From a virus, in IMG/VR virus record IMGVR_UViG_3300032046_000046, positions 1 to 47,592 of that record: a DNA stretch of 47,592 bases, one strand, 5' to 3'. The translations under genes were made by a program, and so were the position numbers. Under the pieces are notes generated by a model that was not told the origin of the DNA, ran no database searches, and saw only the letters and a list, made by a program, of their open reading frames with translations. The stretch's first letter is position 1; each line of letters opens with the position of its first letter. Below are positions 8,696 through 16,671 of the stretch, piece by piece.

Positions 8696-9652
8696 ATGGG
8701 AACATTTACATGGACTGGATCACTCGCAACTGGCTACAGCGTTTGCGAGGAGATGTCAAAGGAGCTCAGGTACGCTGCGGTGGAGCAGTTTGAGATTGCT
8801 CAGTTTTGCCGTAAGGAGCCTGGGTTTGGAAGGAAGAAAGGGGATACTATCAACATTACCAAAATCAAGAATATTGCTATTCCAACATCTGCCCTTCTTG
8901 ATGAGCACACTGATATCCCTGTTGATACCTTGACGATTGGGACGACTCAGATCGTGGCACAGGAACTTGGTAGGGCTGTTGAGTACACAAGCCTTGCTCA
9001 AGATTTTGCACGATTTGATGTTGAAGTCCCCGTTCAGAGGAGACTCAGGGATCAGTTGGCGGCAGTCAATGATGGGTTGGCTGGCACGGCGTTTAAGACA
9101 ACCTATGTTCGTGCGGTTCCTACGTCTACAACGGCAGTCACATTTGACATACCAGCTTTTGCAAATGTGGCTACAAATAATGTCAATGTAGTTCACTGTG
9201 GGGCAATTAGAGATCAGATGAAGGCGGTATACAAAATCCCCTATTATGAAAGCGGGAACTACATTGGTCTTGGTTCAACCAAGTTACTCCGTGGTATCAA
9301 GAGTGATCCTGATTTTCAGGCATGGAGATACTGGCTGAGACCAGGGGATGTGTTGTTCAAGAGTGAAGTAGGGATTGTGGAGCAGATCAGATGGATCGAA
9401 GTTACCAATACCGATGTCCTCTCAGGATCAAAGGGTGCTGGATCGGTACTGGGTGAAGGACTTGTGTTTGGTGAGGATGGAGTGGCAATTGCGGAAGTTG
9501 AGACTCCTGAGTTACGAGCGGCTATCCCTGGTGGATATGGAAGATGGAAGGGAATGGCATGGTACGGCGTTCTCGGATACGGACTGATCTGGAATGCGAC
9601 AAGTTCCGCTGGAGAAGTCAGAGTTGTCTACATTACAGGAGAGGCTTCATAA
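8696..9652 (+). CDS. Major capsid protein, N4-gp56 family
   Basis: A 318-residue protein with AAAGGAGGATAAAT before the ATG. Family features are visible: an N-terminal segment leading to FCRKEPGFGRKKGDTINITK, then PTSALLDEHTDIP and IGTTQIVAQELGRAVEYT, a mid-region GNYIGLGSTKLLRGIKSD, and a C-terminal GYGRWKGMAWYGVLGYGLIW block. Members form HK97-fold shells of podovirus-like phages. It lies directly after the scaffold candidate and before a small probable decoration protein. This is the most securely identified structural gene in the window. Confidence 0.85.
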   Translation: MGTFTWTGSLATGYSVCEEMSKELRYAAVEQFEIAQFCRKEPGFGRKKGDTINITKIKNIAIPTSALLDEHTDIPVDTLTIGTTQIVAQELGRAVEYTSLAQDFARFDVEVPVQRRLRDQLAAVNDGLAGTAFKTTYVRAVPTSTTAVTFDIPAFANVATNNVNVVHCGAIRDQMKAVYKIPYYESGNYIGLGSTKLLRGIKSDPDFQAWRYWLRPGDVLFKSEVGIVEQIRWIEVTNTDVLSGSKGAGSVLGEGLVFGEDGVAIAEVETPELRAAIPGGYGRWKGMAWYGVLGYGLIWNATSSAGEVRVVYITGEAS

Positions 9653-9660
9653 CAAACAAC

Positions 9661-9686
9661 TAATACCTGATAAGTAACAGGTATTA
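9661..9686 (+). other. Hairpin after major capsid gene
   Basis: TAATACCTG (9661-9669) pairs exactly with CAGGTATTA (9678-9686), an 8-base loop between them. It lies between the capsid and decoration genes. No T-run; probably a stability or attenuation element. Confidence 0.55.
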
Positions 9687-9711
9687 ACTAATCAGTAAGG
9701 AGGATAAGTTT

Positions 9712-10161
9712 ATGATCGGAGGAAAACCTACATTTTATTACATTGGCGGAGGAGCTATTGGTGCGGCAGAGGATTTGAGAAGCAATAGTTCTGCAATTCA
9801 CACATTTACTATTACAGAGAAATGTAAACCTATTCGGGCTGGTGTGACTATTACAACCAGCAATGGAAGTAAATACACTGACGTCAAGTTCACTGGTCAG
9901 GCTGGAACTGCTGGGAACTGTGGATATGTTAGGATTCCAATTACGGCAGTTGCAGGCGAGTGTTACTACGAGGATACTGATTATGTGGATGCTGGTACAG
10001 GTGGATGGTTGGCATCTCTGGAAGAAGGAGACCAGGTTATCGTATCCGTGGTTATCGAGGGTGCTACCCCAACAGCATATGGAATTCCGTGGCTGAAGGT
10101 AGAACTTTCACCTGAGATGCCAGGGAATAACACAGGTATGGTGGAAGCTGGACAGAACTAA
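9712..10161 (+). CDS. Probable capsid decoration/minor head protein
   Basis: A 149-residue protein with AAGGAGGATAAGTTT before the ATG. It is beta-rich and Gly/Thr-rich (IHTFTITEKCKPIRAGVTIT) without catalytic motifs. Its location straight after the major capsid gene, in its own hairpin-flanked unit, is typical of head decoration proteins that cement the shell. The role is inferred mainly from position and size. Confidence 0.5.
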   Translation: MIGGKPTFYYIGGGAIGAAEDLRSNSSAIHTFTITEKCKPIRAGVTITTSNGSKYTDVKFTGQAGTAGNCGYVRIPITAVAGECYYEDTDYVDAGTGGWLASLEEGDQVIVSVVIEGATPTAYGIPWLKVELSPEMPGNNTGMVEAGQN

Positions 10162-10179
10162 AATTAACAATTTAACTGT

Positions 10180-10216
10180 GGGGGAGGAAAGTGTCATTGA
10201 CATTCATCCCTCCCCC
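10180..10216 (+). terminator. G/C-rich hairpin after decoration gene
   Basis: GGGGGAGG (10180-10187) pairs with CCTCCCCC (10209-10216). Only AAATTT follows, so it is at best a weak terminator. It is the first of two inverted repeats in the 143-base gap before the 216-residue gene. Confidence 0.45.
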
Positions 10217-10227
10217 AAATTTAACCC

Positions 10228-10291
10228 ATAGTGACTCGTGGATGATTATTCACTAATGATTAGTGTTTAATCCACTACGATCACTCACTAT
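10228..10291 (+). other. Extended dyad in leader of the 10305 gene
   Basis: Nested inverted repeats: TAGTGA/TCACTA (10229-10234 with 10285-10290), GTGGAT/ATCCAC (10238-10243 with 10270-10275) and CACTAAT/ATTAGTG (10251-10257 with 10259-10265). It would fold as a long stem ending just before the ribosome binding site at 10293. Confidence 0.5.
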
Positions 10292-10304
10292 GAAAGGAGA
10301 TATT

Positions 10305-10955
10305 ATGCCACAGGCACAAGAGAAAGGTAGGTTCCTTGGATACGGTATCATATACCCCGAAGGAACCAGTAAGGGATTGAAAGTAGTTAGGATGTGGACG
10401 GATGGTGGGAAGAAGGTACGAAATGCTGACGGTAGTGTAGAGTTTCTGCCTCCTATGCCCGCAATTTATGAGTTGGTAGGGGGAGCATTCTGTTACGCAT
10501 CAGGTGACACAATAAAGAAACGTGAACATTTGGAACCATTGCCTGAAGGAATGAAGGAAAGAGCATTGGTGTGGTTTGACAAGAGATCATTGGCGATCCC
10601 CAAGGATGCCATTGTTGATGCTCCTGAACCTACCAAGAAGGGTGAACCTGAACCGAATTGGATATTCTCGGATGAGAGAAAGGATTTACTTGATCTCGAT
10701 GGGAATAAGATTGAAGCGGCAAAGGAAAGTCCAGAAGTGGGTTCGATTGAGAAAAGTCTGAGTGCGATTATGGGAACACTCGAAGGTCTCGCTACGATTG
10801 TGAAGTCTCAGGGGGAGGATATTGTCAAACTCAAGACTGTACCTTCACCTCCTCCCATCAAAACGGGCCACAAGAAGCAGTCTGAAGCAATGAAGGCGAG
10901 ATGGGCTCTTCCTGAATATCGAGCAAAGATGCAAAGGGGCAAGAAGAATGACTGA
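10305..10955 (+). CDS. Hypothetical protein with basic NUMOD-like C-terminal tail
   Basis: A 216-residue protein read from the ATG at 10305 after GAAAGGAGATATT. Residues 5-85 look like a compact domain (GYGIIYPEGTSKGLKVVRMW). The middle is charged and helical. The last 30 residues (HKKQSEAMKARWALPEYRAK) resemble the short DNA-binding motifs attached to HNH-type phage proteins, but no nuclease domain is present. Its end overlaps the next small zinc-ribbon gene. A capsid-region accessory or DNA-binding role is possible; function not recognised. Confidence 0.5.
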   Translation: MPQAQEKGRFLGYGIIYPEGTSKGLKVVRMWTDGGKKVRNADGSVEFLPPMPAIYELVGGAFCYASGDTIKKREHLEPLPEGMKERALVWFDKRSLAIPKDAIVDAPEPTKKGEPEPNWIFSDERKDLLDLDGNKIEAAKESPEVGSIEKSLSAIMGTLEGLATIVKSQGEDIVKLKTVPSPPPIKTGHKKQSEAMKARWALPEYRAKMQRGKKND

Positions 10956-11052
10956 CCCGAAACCAGTGAAGCGGTGTAAGAAATGTAAGGTAATATACGT
11001 GGATGACAATATTTATCAAGGAAAGTGCCCTGTCTGTAAGGCAAAACGATAG
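10948..11052 (+). CDS. 34-residue zinc-ribbon microprotein
   Basis: A short frame with ATG at 10948 (AAGGGGCAAGAAG upstream) overlapping the previous gene by eight bases. It encodes two zinc knuckles, CKKC and CPVC, 18 residues apart, flanked by basic residues: a minimal zinc ribbon. The clean double CxxC pattern and coupled position argue that it is a real gene. It probably binds nucleic acid or protein; the partner is unknown. Confidence 0.6.
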   Translation: MTDPKPVKRCKKCKVIYVDDNIYQGKCPVCKAKR

Positions 11053-11063
11053 AGGTGAGTCGA

Positions 11064-11414
11064 ATGAAGATGATTGACTTGAAACTCCCAAAGAAATCCA
11101 CGGAAGAGGTAACTAAGCAACCCTCAATGGAGAGAGAGCAATGGCCTTATGGTATGCAACTCCGATTTGAGTCGGAGCAATGCGAGAAGATGCCTAACCT
11201 CAAGGAAATGAAGATTGGTGCAAAGATGGATGTGACGGGGGTAGGTGAAATCACCAGTATTCATATGCGAGAAGAGAAAGAAGGCAAGGAAAACTGGACT
11301 GTTGAAGTTCAGATGCAACAGATTGGGGTGGAAGGTAAGAATAAGTCACAGGAATCCATGATTGATGCCATGAAAAATCATCGCAAGAGTATGACGATGA
11401 AGGTGGGGAGTTGA
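11064..11414 (+). CDS. Capsid staple-like phage protein
   Basis: A 116-residue protein read from the ATG at 11064, six bases after AGAGGTGAG; a GTG at 11055 is the alternative. The start MKMIDLKLPKKSTEEV, the block EQWPYGMQLRFE, and an ending of alternating beta strands (NWTVEVQMQQIGVE) match a small family usually found between capsid and head-tail genes and often called capsid staple. In that family it lies on the capsid lattice. The assignment is from motif memory and location. Confidence 0.6.
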   Translation: MKMIDLKLPKKSTEEVTKQPSMEREQWPYGMQLRFESEQCEKMPNLKEMKIGAKMDVTGVGEITSIHMREEKEGKENWTVEVQMQQIGVEGKNKSQESMIDAMKNHRKSMTMKVGS

Positions 11415-11415
11415 T

Positions 11416-12327
11416 ATGGATGTAGGAACTCTCATAGGTAGATTGCGTAGCGAGATACTTGATGATACTGAAATCCCTTATGGGTGGAGTGATTCTGATC
11501 TCATTAGTGGTCTCAATCAATCATTACGCAAGATGTATAAAGCGTGCATGGTGAAGACTGACCAAGAGACAACTGCAATCACACAGATTAAATTATTGAG
11601 TAATCTCGGAATTTATGATCTCGATTCACGAGTACTCAAGATTAAAAATGCTCGTTTCTCTGTCCATGTCACCTATGCCCCACTTGAGATTGAGACTGAA
11701 ACTTACCTTGATCAAACGATAACAAATTGGAGAAACACGACAGGAGTGCCACGTAAATGTTGCCCTAATGCCGCATCAGGGAGATTAACTGTCTACCCTA
11801 AATTTGACGCTACTGGAGAGGTAACGGGGACATTCACCTTTGCTCAAGCAACCAAGACGATATCCAAGATTGGCGGAGATTTCTCTGCTTATGCTGTTGG
11901 GGACGTGATAAATATAGATGGGACTGCCTATAACGATAGTTATGTTACGGTGGCTACGGCAGGTACAACCTCATTTATTGTGACTGAAGCCCTTGTGAAC
12001 GAGACAATTAGCGCTACTCTCCGCAGGGTTGAGGACACCCTCATAATGACAGTTGTGAGGTTGCCAGTCACTACCTTCACTGTCAATGATATTGCTAACG
12101 CTACCGACATCTCTGACCTACGCTCCGATTACCATGAGGATTTGATGTATGGGATTGCGGAATTGGCATATCTCAAAGCGGATAGTCAGACCTTTGACCT
12201 CACACAATCCAAAATATGTGGGAGTGAGTTTGCACGGAGATTGAAGCAAGCAAGGGTTGACATGATTTTATTAAGTAAACCTGATAAGTCAATGAAGATA
12301 AGGTCAGGGACAGGAATTGGATATTAA
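11416..12327 (+). CDS. Head-tail adaptor-like protein with inserted domain
   Basis: A 303-residue protein with GGTGGGGAGTTGAT before the ATG. The N-terminus (LIGRLRSEILDDTEIPYGWSD) and C-terminus (YHEDLMYGIAELAYLKADSQ, then a helix) fit the helical adaptor proteins that dock below podovirus portals. Between them, residues ~135-205 (TFTFAQATKTISKIGGDFSA and following) form a Gly/Thr/Val-rich beta segment that looks like an inserted Ig-like or decoration domain. It lies between the capsid staple and propeller-like genes, the usual place for an adaptor. Confidence 0.6.
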   Translation: MDVGTLIGRLRSEILDDTEIPYGWSDSDLISGLNQSLRKMYKACMVKTDQETTAITQIKLLSNLGIYDLDSRVLKIKNARFSVHVTYAPLEIETETYLDQTITNWRNTTGVPRKCCPNAASGRLTVYPKFDATGEVTGTFTFAQATKTISKIGGDFSAYAVGDVINIDGTAYNDSYVTVATAGTTSFIVTEALVNETISATLRRVEDTLIMTVVRLPVTTFTVNDIANATDISDLRSDYHEDLMYGIAELAYLKADSQTFDLTQSKICGSEFARRLKQARVDMILLSKPDKSMKIRSGTGIGY

Positions 12328-12329
12328 CT

Positions 12330-13313
12330 ATGCCCGAACACGCATTAACTCTACAAGGGTGGGCAGGGATACATAATGCAGGGGATCAGTATGATATTCC
12401 CATTACGGATCGCCTGGCGTACCTCAAGACTGCCATCAATGTGGATATTGATGATAAAAGAATGCTCCATCGTAGGCAAGGAAGAAGTCGGGTCTATACA
12501 GGCACTCCTCGACAGATATGGCCTCAAACAGATGTGGGGATCACATATTCCATCATCCTTGAGGGGTCAAGCATGAAGCAACTCAATCCAGATTTCGGAA
12601 CCCCTATCACGCTTCTAACTGGACTTGATACAGTGTCCCTCATGGATTTCGTATATGTCGGTGGAAGAGTGTACTACACCAATGGAACAGTAATTGGATA
12701 CATCAAAAATGAGGTAGCAACACCATTTCCGGCTCCGAGTTCGGATAAGCAATTCAAACGCACACTAAAGGCTGGAACATATATTGAGTATTACAGGAAT
12801 CGTTTATATACAGCAAAGAGTAATGTGATGTCATTTAGTGATGCGGTAAGGTTCTACCGCATGGATTCACGCTACAACCATAAGCAGTTTGATGGTGAGA
12901 TTACCATGATGAGAATGGTGAATGATGGAATGTATGTGAGTGCAGGAAAATACACCTATTTCCTGCATGGTGCATCTCCAGAGAAGATGACACCTGTTAA
13001 GGTTACTGAATCCCCCGCATTTCATGGTAGTGGGGTGAGAGTAGAGGCACAGAAGTTACTTCCCAATGCAAAAGGATTTGCAGTTTATTGGGAATCGAAG
13101 GAAGGAATATTCGTAGGACTATCAGGGGGTGACGTGACGAACGTGACGTGGCACAAGTGGAGTCCGCCCATTATCCCCAATAGGACATCTGCCACAGTAA
13201 AGAATGATAGAGGGTATTGGCACTACGTGTGTGCATATGAGTATCCTGCATTGCCAGGATTTGAGATTTCAGGAAGATTCCCTGCTTGGTCAGGAGTCGT
13301 CACGGTATTATAA
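12330..13313 (+). CDS. Beta-propeller-like tail/stabilisation protein
   Basis: A 327-residue protein starting three bases after the previous stop. The pattern of repeated aromatic and Gly/Asn blocks (GGRVYYTNGTVIGYI, YYRNRLYTAKSNVMSFSDA, GKYTYFLHGASPEKMTPVKV) is that of phage propeller-type tail proteins placed after the adaptor gene. Its final 17 residues, FEISGRFPAWSGVVTVL, are one unit of a repeat found six times in the protein at 15628-16671. It may therefore be the front half of a protein whose repeat and C-terminal halves are encoded elsewhere. Confidence 0.55.
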   Translation: MPEHALTLQGWAGIHNAGDQYDIPITDRLAYLKTAINVDIDDKRMLHRRQGRSRVYTGTPRQIWPQTDVGITYSIILEGSSMKQLNPDFGTPITLLTGLDTVSLMDFVYVGGRVYYTNGTVIGYIKNEVATPFPAPSSDKQFKRTLKAGTYIEYYRNRLYTAKSNVMSFSDAVRFYRMDSRYNHKQFDGEITMMRMVNDGMYVSAGKYTYFLHGASPEKMTPVKVTESPAFHGSGVRVEAQKLLPNAKGFAVYWESKEGIFVGLSGGDVTNVTWHKWSPPIIPNRTSATVKNDRGYWHYVCAYEYPALPGFEISGRFPAWSGVVTVL

Positions 13314-13335
13314 TATTAAATAGGAGGTAACTACA

Positions 13336-14109
13336 ATGTCGTGGAAATGGAGTACAGGATTAAGGGATTATGTAATGGGAAAGGGGTCGTTCAGAGATGC
13401 TTTTACAGATTGTAAATTGATGTTATACACCAGCCCTATCCCTACGGAGGCAGATGATGTGCCAACTGGAACGTATCTCGGTACATTTACTAAGTCCAGT
13501 GATACTACGGCAGCAGAACTCTTACGTGGATGGGGGGAGATAGAAAGCGAAACGATAACAGATGCAACAGCAGGAAGAACCTATGGGTTTACTTGTACGG
13601 GTTCCCTCGATGGGGCAGTCACTACCGCCACATACATCGTAGGTGCTGCCTTAGCTGTTAAAGATGTGGCTGTTAGATGCGTTCGTCTGTTTACCGATAT
13701 TGGGTATAATGCTTGTGCCACAGGTTCGGATGGAATTATTTACATCATGGCCCCCAACAATCAATCAATGACAATTGCATTGGCCGCAGGTATGACAGGA
13801 GCTATTACTCCATCGGCTGGTATATATCCTACGGATGCAAATTCACTTCTCCGATTTGGTGCTCCTTCTCTGGCAAGCATCGCAAAGGATACAGGACAAA
13901 CGTGGTCTGGGGTAATGTTTGCATCAGGAACAGCAGCCTATGGGCGTATCGTAGACATCAACGACACTGGTGCGGATATCACTACTGAAAGACGACTACA
14001 GGGAACAGTAGGGGTAGGTACAGGAGATATTCAGATTACTAACGCCAATCTCACGGCACTTGCCACTGAAACTGTCACCACCTGTGCTTTTACATTCCCT
14101 GCTGAATAA
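13336..14109 (+). CDS. Hypothetical virion protein
   Basis: A 257-residue protein with TAGGAGGTAACTACA before the ATG. It begins with a motif typical of small phage virion proteins (RDYVMGKGSFRDAFTDCKLMLYTS), also recalling the 620-1042 protein (KMALYTSS). The remainder is Thr/Ala/Gly-rich with probable beta structure (RTYGFTCTGSLDGAVTTATY). No enzymatic motif. It is probably structural. Confidence 0.5.
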   Translation: MSWKWSTGLRDYVMGKGSFRDAFTDCKLMLYTSPIPTEADDVPTGTYLGTFTKSSDTTAAELLRGWGEIESETITDATAGRTYGFTCTGSLDGAVTTATYIVGAALAVKDVAVRCVRLFTDIGYNACATGSDGIIYIMAPNNQSMTIALAAGMTGAITPSAGIYPTDANSLLRFGAPSLASIAKDTGQTWSGVMFASGTAAYGRIVDINDTGADITTERRLQGTVGVGTGDIQITNANLTALATETVTTCAFTFPAE

Positions 14110-14121
14110 GGGTAATGTCTC

Positions 14122-14304
14122 GTGATTACTAAAGAGGCCAAAGAACTAAGGAATCTACTTAACAGAAAGTTTCGTGAGGTGGCTGTTGAACAAGATAAGT
14201 CTGTTGTCTCCATTCCACCTCCAGGGTATTGTCCTGTGAGTAATTTATATGTCGATCCAGAGACAGGGAAACTCGTAGTCATTTATGATGATGTTCCACG
14301 ATAG
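14122..14304 (+). CDS. Small phage protein, unknown function
   Basis: A 60-residue protein with a GTG start; an ATG at 14115 is out of frame. A basic helix (KEAKELRNLLNRKFREV) is followed by a compact end, YVDPETGKLVVIYDDVPR. That end resembles the C-terminus of the next gene product (AADGKLEADYDDVAV), so the two may share a domain. Function unknown. Confidence 0.5.
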   Translation: MITKEAKELRNLLNRKFREVAVEQDKSVVSIPPPGYCPVSNLYVDPETGKLVVIYDDVPR

Positions 14305-14315
14305 GAGAAAGTAAG

Positions 14316-14663
14316 ATGGCAATACAAACAATGGTATTAGATCCAAATGCACAAAGTTATACCGATGACCAAATTGTCGGAAAGGTCAATTCTGCATCGG
14401 CACAAATCACAAGGGCAAGTAGCGTGGCTGCGGCTGCAAGACCAATAGGTACAGGTGAGGTAGATGCAACGGCGTTGGCTACCGGAGCAGTCACAAGCAT
14501 TAAAGTTGCTTCTGGTGTTGCCAAGGCAAATCTTGATGCTATGGCTGCCACGGATAGAGGCTATATCAAGACCGATCCAGCAGCAACACAATTTAAAATC
14601 GTTGCAATTCAACGTGCGGCTGACGGAAAGCTCGAAGCCGATTATGATGATGTGGCGGTGTAA
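14316..14663 (+). CDS. Small phage virion-region protein
   Basis: A 115-residue protein with TAGGAGAAAGTAAG before the ATG. An Ala-rich segment of small residues (AQITRASSVAAAARPIGTGE) leads to a C-terminal end, GYIKTDPAATQFKIVAIQRA then GKLEADYDDVAV. This end recurs in small phage proteins and in the preceding gene. No catalytic or membrane features. Confidence 0.5.
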   Translation: MAIQTMVLDPNAQSYTDDQIVGKVNSASAQITRASSVAAAARPIGTGEVDATALATGAVTSIKVASGVAKANLDAMAATDRGYIKTDPAATQFKIVAIQRAADGKLEADYDDVAV

Positions 14664-14665
14664 AA

Positions 14666-15151
14666 ATGGCTGTGCAAGCAGAACAGGTTGGTCACTCTGA
14701 ACTCGTAGGTGGAGATTCGACCACGAAGCACTCTCATCCTGGTGGTGGAGGTGGATTGGGGTATGCTATCCAATTTGAGTGTCCTAACCAAGCCACAACC
14801 ACCGATGGTCAGACTGTTTATTGGGGGAGTAAGAACCTTGCCCAATCTACCACTGCTGATATTCAGCGAATCTATATTCCGAAGGCTGGAACCATTAAAG
14901 TCTGCTACATCCACGTCCACGCAGGTACAGCAGGAACGGCTGAAAACTGGAGCATGTATATAAGATTGAATAACACCACCGATACTCTCGTTCAAACTCT
15001 CGCATTAAGTAACGCACAAAGAGTTTGGTCTAATGCAAGTTTGAGTATTGCTGTTGCAGTAGGAAACTATATTGAAATCAAAGAAGTAGAACCAACATGG
15101 TCAACTAATCCCGCAAACATTAGACGAAGTGGGATTATTTACATTGAGTAA
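14666..15151 (+). CDS. Beta-rich virion protein with His/Gly linker
   Basis: A 161-residue protein starting three bases after the previous stop. A short N-terminal part ends in a Gly-rich linker (HSHPGGGGGLGY), followed by ~120 residues of beta-rich sequence (IYIPKAGTIKVCYIHVHAGT, then SMYIRLNNTTDTLVQ). This is the layout of small fibre or appendage proteins with a jelly-roll-type head. Function inferred; no receptor or enzyme motif recognised. Confidence 0.5.
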   Translation: MAVQAEQVGHSELVGGDSTTKHSHPGGGGGLGYAIQFECPNQATTTDGQTVYWGSKNLAQSTTADIQRIYIPKAGTIKVCYIHVHAGTAGTAENWSMYIRLNNTTDTLVQTLALSNAQRVWSNASLSIAVAVGNYIEIKEVEPTWSTNPANIRRSGIIYIE

Positions 15152-15162
15152 GGGAGGATAAT

Positions 15163-15594
15163 ATGGCAATCTACAGTCTATCACAAAGAACAATTGTCAC
15201 AGCGGCAGGTGGGGCTACATGGGAGATTATTCCTGGAGTAAGACGGCCACGTATTCTTGAGATTGGACTGTCTCAGGTTACGGCAGTAGCCGGAATATTC
15301 GGTATTGGTAGACCAGCAGCTATCGGTGTTGATCCCACTACGCCCGTACTGTTCCAAGCAGAATTGCAAGGAGATCAGGCGGCTACAAGTTCTGCCGTTG
15401 TTGCATGGACTACCACTGCTCCTACGGCTCCTACAGTATTTCTTCGTCGTGTAGCCTGTCCTGCAACTGTTGGGGCGGGTTTCATATTTACATTCCCAAG
15501 GGGACTATACTGTACGCCATCTACTACGAGCATTGTCATCTGGGTTATTGCTACGGCTCCAGTATGCGATGTTTGGGCTGTTCTTGACGAATAA
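15163..15594 (+). CDS. Conserved phage virion-region protein
   Basis: A 143-residue protein with AGGGAGGATAAT before the ATG. The pattern MAIYSLSQRT, RRPRILEIGLSQV, GIGRPAAIGVDP and a C-terminal PATVGAGFIFTFPRGLY matches a conserved family seen in tail regions of podovirus-like genomes. It is almost entirely beta-stranded and uncharged, consistent with a structural subunit. Exact location in the particle unknown. Confidence 0.6.
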   Translation: MAIYSLSQRTIVTAAGGATWEIIPGVRRPRILEIGLSQVTAVAGIFGIGRPAAIGVDPTTPVLFQAELQGDQAATSSAVVAWTTTAPTAPTVFLRRVACPATVGAGFIFTFPRGLYCTPSTTSIVIWVIATAPVCDVWAVLDE

Positions 15595-15627
15595 TATTCT
15601 CACCACAAAAAGGGGGATGGGTGCTGC

Positions 15628-16671
15628 ATGAGTATCCTTCTGAACTCAACCCACGAGGCTCAACCGTGGTGGGATTATGATAGGACAGTATGGGATGATA
15701 TTACTCCTCAACGACCCTTGCACCAAGATGAATATTTTGGTGGTAAGGGATGGGTGTACAGTTCTGCCGACGCCACCTGGCCCTCCAGTAAACTCATTAG
15801 GGGATTTGTAGGTTCATTCGGGGATTCAGAGACTCTCACTATTGAAGGTGAGTTCCCCATGTGGACTGCTGACGTAGAAATTGTCAGCAGGGCGTTAGAT
15901 TTATCTGGTAAATTTCCGACATGGACATCTGACGTACATATTCTTGTCGGAGAAGTAGTAACTATCGCAGGGGAAGTCCCGAAGTGGACAGGGACTATTG
16001 TAATCCCCAGCGAACACGTTATTATTGCAGGAACATTCCCCAAATGGAGTTCAAATGTACGTGTCCTATCTGGAGAAATAGCAACAATCAGTGGTAGTGT
16101 CCCACGATGGACATCATCCATCACCATAACTCCAAATGTAGGGGCATTTGTAATAGCTGGCACATTCCCTTCGTGGAGTGGGATAATAAATATACGTGGG
16201 ACAGTAAGCGTTTATGGTGCTACAGTAATGAATGCTTACAACTATGCTGTAACAGAATATGCGTCGTATCCGATTAAGTCCATAGGGTATATGAATGGTC
16301 ACTATTATGGAGTGTTATCGGATGGTGTCTATCTACTTGAAGGTGATGACGATAGTGGAACGGATATTGATTCTGAAATCGAGACTGGCCCAGTAAATTT
16401 TGCGGAGAAGGTTACGACATACCCACGTGAAGCGTGGATAGTTTATAGATCAGATGGTAAAGTAGTATTCCGTATACGGGAAGATGAGCAGACTGTATAT
16501 GAGAAGGAAATTGCGTTCACCAATGAGAGACTCCGAGAGGATAGGGCAAAGTTTGGACGTGGATTGCGAGATCAATTCTACGCATTTGGGTTTATAAATA
16601 AGGATGGAGCCGATTTTGACCTGGACTCCATTGCTATTGACGTGGACAGGGTAAGGGGCAGAGTCAGGTGA
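15628..16671 (+). CDS. Repeat-containing tail protein with propeller-associated C-terminal domain
   Basis: A 347-residue protein. Residues ~69-190 hold six consecutive repeats of about 20 residues with core [I/L]xGx[F/V]Px W[S/T] (EGEFPMWTADVEI, SGKFPTWTSDVHI, AGEVPKWTGTIVI, AGTFPKWSSNVRV, SGSVPRWTSSITI, AGTFPSWSGIINI). Residues ~198-347 (MNAYNYAVTEYASYP, YYGVLSDGVYLLEGDDD, RGLRDQFYAFGFINKDGADF) form a domain usually found at the end of propeller-type phage virion proteins. The 12330-13313 protein ends in one such repeat. The stop overlaps the next GTG start. Confidence 0.6.
   Translation: MSILLNSTHEAQPWWDYDRTVWDDITPQRPLHQDEYFGGKGWVYSSADATWPSSKLIRGFVGSFGDSETLTIEGEFPMWTADVEIVSRALDLSGKFPTWTSDVHILVGEVVTIAGEVPKWTGTIVIPSEHVIIAGTFPKWSSNVRVLSGEIATISGSVPRWTSSITITPNVGAFVIAGTFPSWSGIINIRGTVSVYGATVMNAYNYAVTEYASYPIKSIGYMNGHYYGVLSDGVYLLEGDDDSGTDIDSEIETGPVNFAEKVTTYPREAWIVYRSDGKVVFRIREDEQTVYEKEIAFTNERLREDRAKFGRGLRDQFYAFGFINKDGADFDLDSIAIDVDRVRGRVR

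Noticed and set aside
12330-16671. Frameshift or assembly break joining the propeller-like protein (12330) to the repeat protein (15628)
   Set aside because: Six intact genes with good ribosome sites lie between the two, so a simple frameshift cannot explain the shared repeat; a gene split or module exchange is more likely.
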